A DNA stretch of 27,642 nt, from positions 1-27,642 of the forward strand of contig CAMCTC010000063.1 of assembly GCA_945878355.1 (NCBI GenBank), given 5' to 3'. The position numbers and the translations under genes were made by a program. The notes below the pieces were generated by a model that had not been told where the DNA came from, did no database searches, and worked only from the letters and a program-made list of their open reading frames with translations. The number at the start of each line of letters is the position of its first letter. Position 1 is the stretch's first letter. This document shows positions 22,283 through 27,642 of the stretch, one piece after another. Source of the stretch: Bordetella parapertussis (GTDB lineage Bacteria > Pseudomonadota > Gammaproteobacteria > Burkholderiales > Burkholderiaceae_C).

Positions 22283-24334
22283 TCAAGCGCGCAGCTTGTC
22301 GACCAGTTGCACGATTCGGTCGAACGGAAACGGCTTGGTGATGTAGTCAAAAAACCCGGCTGACAGCGCGCGCGCGACTTCGGTACCCATCGCGTTGGCA
22401 GACACCGCGACGCAAGGGATGGACGCCAGCTCGGGGTCGGCGCGCAACTGAGCCAGCAGCTCGAAGCCATTGAGGCGCGGCAGGTTGATGTCGAGCAGCA
22501 GCAGGTCGGGGCGCAGCGCCCGGGCGGCAGCCAGTCCGGCCTCGCCATCGGTGGCAAGTTCGAGCTGAACGCCATCGATTCGACGGAAGAACTGGCGCAT
22601 CATCTCGGCGAGCAAGCGGTTGTCCTCGACATAGAGCACCCGCAGTTGCCGCACCGCAGCGCCACCGCCGGTCGATTCGACCGCGCGCGCGTGATCGAGC
22701 GCCGGCACGGCAAGGCCTGCGGCGACCGGCAGGCAGAGCGTGAACACCGACCCTTGACCGACAACGCTGCGCGCGAAGATCTGCCCACCCATCGCATCGA
22801 CCAGTTGCCGGGAGATCACCAGACCGAGCCCGGTGCCTTCGGTCTGGCTGCACTCGGCGCCCAAGCGGTTGAACGGTTGGAACAGCTCGGCGAGCTGTTC
22901 TGGCAGCAGCCCCATGCCGGTGTCGCTGATGGCGACCGACAGCTCCTGTTCGCGGCACACCATGTCGACCGCGATCGAACCGCCTTCGCGGTTGTACTTG
23001 ACCGCGTTGCTCAGCAGGTTGATCAACACCTGGCGCAAACGGGTGCGATCGGCGAAAACGCAGAACTCCGCGCCAGCGTCGCTGCAAGCCAGGCTGACCT
23101 GCCTGCCGGCGGCCAGAGGCGCGATCAGCGTCAGGCATTCGGCCAGCAGCGGGCCGACCGCGACCGCCTCGCGCACCAGGTTGAGCTCGCCAGCCTCGAC
23201 GCGCGCCAGATCGAGCACGTTGTCGATCATCGCCAGCAGGTGCTTGCCGGCGTCGGCGATGTGGCCCAACTGCCTCGTCGCGACGGCCGAGCCCTGGAGC
23301 GCCTCGTCGCGCGCGAGCAACTCCGAAAACCCCAGCACCGCGCTCAAGGGCGTGCGCAGCTCGTGGCTCATGCTCGCCAGAAAAACCGATTTGCTTCGGC
23401 TGGCCAACTCGACGCGGTCAAGCCGGGTGCGCTCAGCCTGAACCCGGTCGTCGATGTCTTGCAGCGTGCCGTACAAGCGCCGGACGCGGCCCTGGACGCT
23501 GTCAACCCGGCCGAAGGCGCGAACCCAGCGCTCGCCGCCGTCGGGCCTGAGGATCTGCAGATCGATGTCGAAGGGCTCGCCGCGAGTGAGCGCCGCATCG
23601 AAGGCCGCGCGGATGCGCTCGCGGCCCTCACCGGCCTTGATGAACGCAAGATTGGCTTCGAAATCCCCGGCTTGGTCCGCAGGAATCGGGAGGATCTCGT
23701 GCGCCACGCTAGACCAGGTCCAGCGCTGCTGTTCGAGGTCGAAGCTCCAGTGGCCAATGCGCGCGGCCTGGTTGGTCAACTCGAGAATCTCGCGGGTGCG
23801 CTCGAGCTTGGCCTCGGCACGCACGCGGGCGCTGATGTCGGTCAGCACCATCGACAGCTTGCCGCCATCGGCCTTGCTGACACTGACCTCCGCGTTGAAG
23901 CTTCTTTGCCGGTCGGCGGTGAGCAAGACCAGGCTGGGGCTTGTCGGGGTTGGCATCGCGATCGCACGCCACAACAAGCTCTGACTCTCGGGGGCCAGGT
24001 GGTCCAGCAGCTTGCTGCCGACCAACGCTTCCATGCCCAGCAGGTCGCGGCTGCAGCGGTTGGCCTCCAGCACCTCGGCCTGCCGGTCCAAGGTCAGCAA
24101 GCCCACCGGCGCGGTCTCGTACAGATCGACATAGCGTTGCAGGCTGTGGTCAAGCTCGTCTTGCGTCTCCTGCAGCGATTCGTTCTGCTGCACCAGCTCC
24201 TCTTGATGGACCTGCAGCTCGTGCAGCAGCCTGCGGGCGCGGTCTTCGGGCACGGCACCCAATGCAGCCGGCCAAGCCGGCAAGGTGTCAGGCGCTTGCG
24301 GCGAATGTCTCAAACCCGCGTCAGGGTCGCTCAT
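22283..24334 (-). CDS. Hybrid PAS sensor histidine kinase with receiver domain
   Basis: The product has 683 residues with no membrane segment, so it is cytosolic. In order: an N-terminal coiled coil (about 33-70, HQEELVQQNESLQETQDELD), PAS 1 (about 70-165), PAS 2 with PAC (about 185-300), HisKA with SMSHELRTP near 319-327, HATPase with NAVKYNREGG near 441, DTGMGL near 471 and GTGLGL near 500, and a receiver domain from about 560. The receiver has VEDN near 567, phospho-acceptor aspartate in LLLLDINLP near 611 and TKPF near 666. All phosphotransfer residues are present. It follows the CheB-CheR fusion by 139 bases on the same strand, and the two probably form one signalling pathway. Confidence 0.9.
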   Translation of the reverse strand: MSDPDAGLRHSPQAPDTLPAWPAALGAVPEDRARRLLHELQVHQEELVQQNESLQETQDELDHSLQRYVDLYETAPVGLLTLDRQAEVLEANRCSRDLLGMEALVGSKLLDHLAPESQSLLWRAIAMPTPTSPSLVLLTADRQRSFNAEVSVSKADGGKLSMVLTDISARVRAEAKLERTREILELTNQAARIGHWSFDLEQQRWTWSSVAHEILPIPADQAGDFEANLAFIKAGEGRERIRAAFDAALTRGEPFDIDLQILRPDGGERWVRAFGRVDSVQGRVRRLYGTLQDIDDRVQAERTRLDRVELASRSKSVFLASMSHELRTPLSAVLGFSELLARDEALQGSAVATRQLGHIADAGKHLLAMIDNVLDLARVEAGELNLVREAVAVGPLLAECLTLIAPLAAGRQVSLACSDAGAEFCVFADRTRLRQVLINLLSNAVKYNREGGSIAVDMVCREQELSVAISDTGMGLLPEQLAELFQPFNRLGAECSQTEGTGLGLVISRQLVDAMGGQIFARSVVGQGSVFTLCLPVAAGLAVPALDHARAVESTGGGAAVRQLRVLYVEDNRLLAEMMRQFFRRIDGVQLELATDGEAGLAAARALRPDLLLLDINLPRLNGFELLAQLRADPELASIPCVAVSANAMGTEVARALSAGFFDYITKPFPFDRIVQLVDKLRA

Positions 24335-24473
24335 CGTCGGAGTCTTTCTCGGGCCAGCGCCCGACTCAACCGATCCCCGTCAGGGAGCAAGCCAAAAATG
24401 CTTGACCCGTTACGAAAGGAATTTTTCCGACTTTACCGAATAAATCAACCCAATCCATCAGACTCAGATCACA

Positions 24474-27014
24474 TCACGCATCCCCAGGCCTGCGCAGCCG
24501 ACCCTCGAGCTGCTTGGCCGCAGTGATGTCGGCAAAGGTGATCACCGCGCCGTCGATGACATTGTCCAGCGTGCGGTAAGGCATGGCACGAACCAGGTAC
24601 CAGCGCCCGCGATCGGCCTTGACCTCTTTCTCACAGGGCTCGAGCGTTCGCAGCACCTGGGCGATGTCGTCGAGCAGCGTCGCGTCATCGATCGTCGTGC
24701 GCAGGTCAGACAAAGGCCTGCCGATGTCGACGTCGCGCAGGCTGAACACCTGCTTGGCCTGCTCGGTGAAACGCCTCACATTCATAGATCGATCCAGGAA
24801 CAGCGTGGCGATCTGGGTGCTGTTGAGCAGGTTCTTCAAGTCGCCCTGGGCCAGCGCCAGGTCTTCCAGCTTGGACAGCAGCTCGGCGTTGACGGTCTGC
24901 AGTTCTTCGTTCATCGCCTGCATCTCTTCCTTGGAGGTGGTCAACTCTTCGTTGGCCGACTGCAGCTCCTCGTTGGTCGACTGCAGTTCCTCCACGGTTG
25001 ACTGCAACTCCTCCTGTGAGGACTGCATCTCCTCGCTCAAGGCCCGGGTCTGGTCTTGCGCTCGCGCCAGGTCACTGTCGTGCCCAACCAGGTCTTGCGA
25101 AACACCCGCCAGCACAGGGTCTGGCGCGACCGGCGCGTCGCGGAACAAGATCAGCACCAATCGGCCATAAGCACCCAGGCTGACCGGGCGAACCAGCAGG
25201 TCGACCCGGCGGCCGGCGCCACCGTATTCGACGCTGATCCCTGGAAGCTCCAGCGCCTGCCCTTGGCTGCTGACCTGGCGCAGCGCTGTGCTCAAGGCCG
25301 CACGCAGGCCATCGCGGGCCATCGCGTGGACATTCCAGTTGGCCTTGCCGGCGGCGGGCTCCAGAAAGCGACCGGTGCGCCCGCTGACGTAGAGGATGTC
25401 GCCCTCTTCGCTGACCAGCACGGCCGGTGGCGAGAATTCGTCGAGCATCAAGCGGTCGGCGAGCTTTTGCAGCGGCACGGCCGGCGGGGCGGAGTCCTGG
25501 GGGATCGAAGGTGTCATCAAATAAGCCTTGACAGGGAAAACAGCGGCCGCATCGGCCAGCGGTCGCAAGCCGCGCGCGAGGATGCGCAACTTGGCATCGA
25601 TGGGCGGGAACAGAGATTCCTGACGGCCGGTGGTCTCTGCCCGGCCCAGCAGCAGGCAGCCGCCAGGCCGCAGCACGTGGTGAAACAAGGCCAGGATCCG
25701 CTGCTGCAATCCACTCTTGAAATAGATCAGGAGATTGCGGCAAGACAACAGATCGAGCTGCGAGAACGGCGCATCGGTGATCAAGTCGTGGCGCGCAAAC
25801 AGCACCGTCTCGCGCAAGGCCTTGCTGACCCGGTAGCCCTCGTTCTCAGGCACGAAGTAGCGCGCCAGCCGATCCACCGACAAGCCCTCGGTGATCGCCG
25901 CAGGGTAGACGCCGCGACGGGCGACCTGTATCGCATCGGCACTGAGGTCGGTGGCAAAGACCTGCAGCGCGACCGATCGCCAGGCCGGGTTGCTGTCACG
26001 CGACTCGCACAGCATCATCGCCAGGCTGTAGGCCTCCTCGCCGGTCGAACAGCCCACGACCCAGGCGCGCAGCTTGGGGTCGGGTCGCTGCGCCGCTCGG
26101 TCGAACAAACCGGGCAAGGCCAACTGCTGGGCCGACACCCACATGGCCGGGTCGCGAAAGAAGCTCGTCACCCCGATCAGCAGCTCCTTGAACAACAGCT
26201 CGGCTTCTTGCGGGCTGGCCGACAGCAAGCGCAGGTAATCCGCCAGCGACGCGGAACCGTGAACCGCCATCCGGCGCTCGATGCGGCGCTCGAGCGTGCT
26301 GGTCTTGTACTGCGAGAAATCGTGCCCGGTGACCATCGCGACCTGGCGCACCACCAGCGCGAGCGACTGCGCGGCGGTCAAGACCGCGTCAGCAGCTGCC
26401 TCGGCAGGCGGCTTGGTCGCCGCCGCCGCAGCCAGCAGTCGTTGCTGCATCTGTGCCGGCGCGCAGACCAGCACCGCTGGACCGATCGCCGCAGCGCAGC
26501 GCGGCATCGAGTCGAACTGCGCGGTCTCCGGCGTCTGGGCCAGCGCGATGCCGCCCTTGTCGACGATCGCGCGCAAGCCAACGCTGCCGTCGCTGCCCAG
26601 GCCCGACAACACCACGCCCACCGCGCGCGCTCCGAATTCCTGCGCCAGCGAGGCAAACAAGTCGTCGATGCGGTGCACCGAACGGTCTGCGGCCGGCTGC
26701 ACCCGCAACGCGCGATGCGCCACCGTCAAACCGGTGGCAGGCATGATCACGTAGACCCGGTCGGGCTCGATGCGCTGGCCGTCGACGGCCTCGACCACCT
26801 GCATCGGCGTGTGCGACTGCAGCAGCGCGGCCAGTGCCGAGGGCTGGTCTGGCGACAGATGCTCGACGACGATGAAAGCCAGTCCGGCACCTGCCGGGAA
26901 ACCGCGCAAGACCTCGATCAGCGGCGCCAGACCGCCAGCCGAGGCGCCCAGCGCGACCACATGCCGCAGCCATCGGGTTGCGGGCTTGCGCTGCTGGGGT
27001 TTCGATCCGGGCAT
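24474..27014 (-). CDS. CheB-CheR-PAS fusion protein
   Basis: From an ATG at 27014 the protein has 846 residues; the open frame continues upstream into non-conserved sequence. It contains a CheB methylesterase domain with catalytic Ser in LGASAGG near 22-28, His in VVEHLS near 48-53 and Asp in [10 protein letters not shown] near 136-145. A CheR methyltransferase follows, with [11 protein letters not shown] near 281-291, SAM-binding [14 protein letters not shown] near 315-328 and SCRNLLIYF near 421. Then comes a long Glu/Gln coiled coil (about 655-735, repeated [14 protein letters not shown] units) and a final PAS domain. No kinase domain is fused and no receiver precedes CheB. Such fusions pair with hybrid kinases, and one follows directly. 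Confidence 0.9.
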   Translation of the reverse strand: MPGSKPQQRKPATRWLRHVVALGASAGGLAPLIEVLRGFPAGAGLAFIVVEHLSPDQPSALAALLQSHTPMQVVEAVDGQRIEPDRVYVIMPATGLTVAHRALRVQPAADRSVHRIDDLFASLAQEFGARAVGVVLSGLGSDGSVGLRAIVDKGGIALAQTPETAQFDSMPRCAAAIGPAVLVCAPAQMQQRLLAAAAATKPPAEAAADAVLTAAQSLALVVRQVAMVTGHDFSQYKTSTLERRIERRMAVHGSASLADYLRLLSASPQEAELLFKELLIGVTSFFRDPAMWVSAQQLALPGLFDRAAQRPDPKLRAWVVGCSTGEEAYSLAMMLCESRDSNPAWRSVALQVFATDLSADAIQVARRGVYPAAITEGLSVDRLARYFVPENEGYRVSKALRETVLFARHDLITDAPFSQLDLLSCRNLLIYFKSGLQQRILALFHHVLRPGGCLLLGRAETTGRQESLFPPIDAKLRILARGLRPLADAAAVFPVKAYLMTPSIPQDSAPPAVPLQKLADRLMLDEFSPPAVLVSEEGDILYVSGRTGRFLEPAAGKANWNVHAMARDGLRAALSTALRQVSSQGQALELPGISVEYGGAGRRVDLLVRPVSLGAYGRLVLILFRDAPVAPDPVLAGVSQDLVGHDSDLARAQDQTRALSEEMQSSQEELQSTVEELQSTNEELQSANEELTTSKEEMQAMNEELQTVNAELLSKLEDLALAQGDLKNLLNSTQIATLFLDRSMNVRRFTEQAKQVFSLRDVDIGRPLSDLRTTIDDATLLDDIAQVLRTLEPCEKEVKADRGRWYLVRAMPYRTLDNVIDGAVITFADITAAKQLEGRLRRPGDA

Positions 27015-27136
27015 CGGCGAAGTATGCGCGCTGCCAACCCGACCGACGCCGGACCCAGCAGACCGCAGCAGCGTTCCTGCAAGCACAGGCCGGCCCAGAA
27101 ACCTCGCCACAATCGAGCCCCTTCCCGGGAACCAAG
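27015..27136. promoter_or_regulatory. Divergent intergenic region between the CheB-CheR fusion and the AAA+ gene
   Basis: These 122 bases separate two divergent starts and should hold both promoters. No clear -35/-10 pair, operator palindrome or terminator was recognised. Part of it is covered by an N-terminal extension of the CheB-CheR frame that does not resemble the family. Confidence 0.4.
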
Positions 27137-27642
27137 ATGCCGCAAGACCTCAAGCCGACCGAAACAACCCAACTGTCCGACAGGCTGGCCGGTTTGCAAG
27201 CCGCTGTGCGGCAGCATCTGCGCTCGCTCGAACATGGCCTGCTCGAACGCGAGACCGCCGCCCGGCTGCTGTTGCTGGCCGCGCTGGCCGGCGAGCATGT
27301 GCTGCTGATCGGCCCGCCCGGCACCGCCAAGAGCGAGCTGGCGCGCCGGCTGCACCGGGTCTTCGACGGCGCGCGCTATTTCGAACGCCTGTTGACGCGC
27401 TTTTCGACCCCCGAGGAGCTGTTCGGTCCGCTGTCGCTCAAAGCCCTTGAGGACGACCGCTACGAGCGCCTGATCGACGGCTACCTGCCCACCGCCGGCA
27501 TCGCCTTTCTCGACGAGGTGTTCAAGGCCAACTCGGCGATCCTCAATGCGCTGCTGACCTTGCTCAACGAGCGCGAATTCGACAACGGCAGCGCCCGCCT
27601 GCTCACGCCGCTGATCAGCGTCGTCGGCGCCAGCAACGAGAG
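27137..27642 (+). CDS. MoxR/RavA-type AAA+ ATPase (3' end outside window)
   Basis: An ATG at 27137 opens a frame that stays open to the window edge (168 codons). It shows Walker A GPPGTAKS near residues 59-66, [21 protein letters not shown] near 77-97, Walker [12 protein letters not shown] near 116-126 and [13 protein letters not shown] near 132-144, ending in the sensor region VVGASNE. The [15 protein letters not shown] segment and [14 protein letters not shown] are typical of the RavA branch of MoxR ATPases, which act with a VWA partner usually encoded just downstream. That partner is not visible here. It is distinct from CoxD at 4785-5708. Confidence 0.88.
   Translation, partial: MPQDLKPTETTQLSDRLAGLQAAVRQHLRSLEHGLLERETAARLLLLAALAGEHVLLIGPPGTAKSELARRLHRVFDGARYFERLLTRFSTPEELFGPLSLKALEDDRYERLIDGYLPTAGIAFLDEVFKANSAILNALLTLLNEREFDNGSARLLTPLISVVGASNE

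Noticed and set aside
22646..24526. 626-codon plus-strand open frame opposite the histidine kinase
   Set aside because: The opposite strand carries all kinase and receiver motifs in one frame; this frame has none and runs over the intergenic region.
1..27642. CRISPR array, tRNA or rRNA genes
   Set aside because: No regularly spaced direct repeats of CRISPR size, no cloverleaf-like sequence ending in CCA context, and no rRNA-like stretch were recognised by reading; short tandem 12-mers are unspaced.

Overview
The window is GC-rich chromosomal DNA, tightly packed with genes, whose content (CoxDEG-type molybdenum hydroxylase cluster, a tungsten aldehyde oxidoreductase operon of the Aromatoleum type, DUF6515 protein, CheB/CheR/PAS fusion) suggests a betaproteobacterium, most likely Burkholderiales. 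That assignment is inference from gene content and composition. Only the first ~150 bases are clearly AT-richer: they are the end of an IS630-type insertion sequence that has cut a BrnT-like toxin gene.

Layout. (1) 1-192: IS630 transposase C-terminus and the stump of the interrupted BrnT-like gene. (2) 398-1609, minus: a helical protein of unknown function. (3) 1799-9497, minus: one operon-like run reading small, large and medium subunits of a molybdenum hydroxylase (CoxS/L/M-like), then CoxD (MoxR AAA+), CoxE (VWA), CoxG (SRPBCC), and finally a ModE-HTH/periplasmic-binding-protein-like regulator. A strong intrinsic terminator sits inside the run just before coxD. (4) 9731-12840, plus, divergent: XdhC/CoxI, an AidB-like acyl-CoA dehydrogenase and a small conserved protein. 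(5) 12924-14303, minus: a CHASE-domain membrane protein with a degenerate GGDEF domain. (6) 14467-18835, minus: a tungsten aldehyde oxidoreductase operon (ferredoxin-like AorA, tungstopterin AorB, FAD/NAD AorC, MoaD-like protein, 98-aa protein), again with an intrinsic terminator inside, between aorB and aorC. (7) 19040-21314, minus: tupB-tupC-tupA tungstate ABC importer, preceded by a ModE-like palindrome. (8) 21460-22104, minus: secreted DUF6515 protein. (9) 22283-27014, minus: CheB-CheR-PAS fusion followed by a hybrid histidine kinase. (10) 27137-end, plus: start of a RavA/MoxR-type AAA+ ATPase.

The unifying theme of 1.8-21.4 kb is molybdenum/tungsten enzymology: tungstate uptake (TupABC), a W enzyme (AOR) with its own MoaD-like protein, a Mo hydroxylase with maturation factors (CoxD, CoxE, XdhC), and a regulator of the Mo/W-responsive type. 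Non-coding signals link these blocks: a TAGGG(G)TTTGC motif lies about 100 nt before the first gene of both the hydroxylase and the aor operon, and both operons carry an internal terminator. An approximately 76-80 bp dispersed repeat occurs twice in opposite orientation (1735-1810 and 12847-12926), each copy overlapping the stop codon of a gene.
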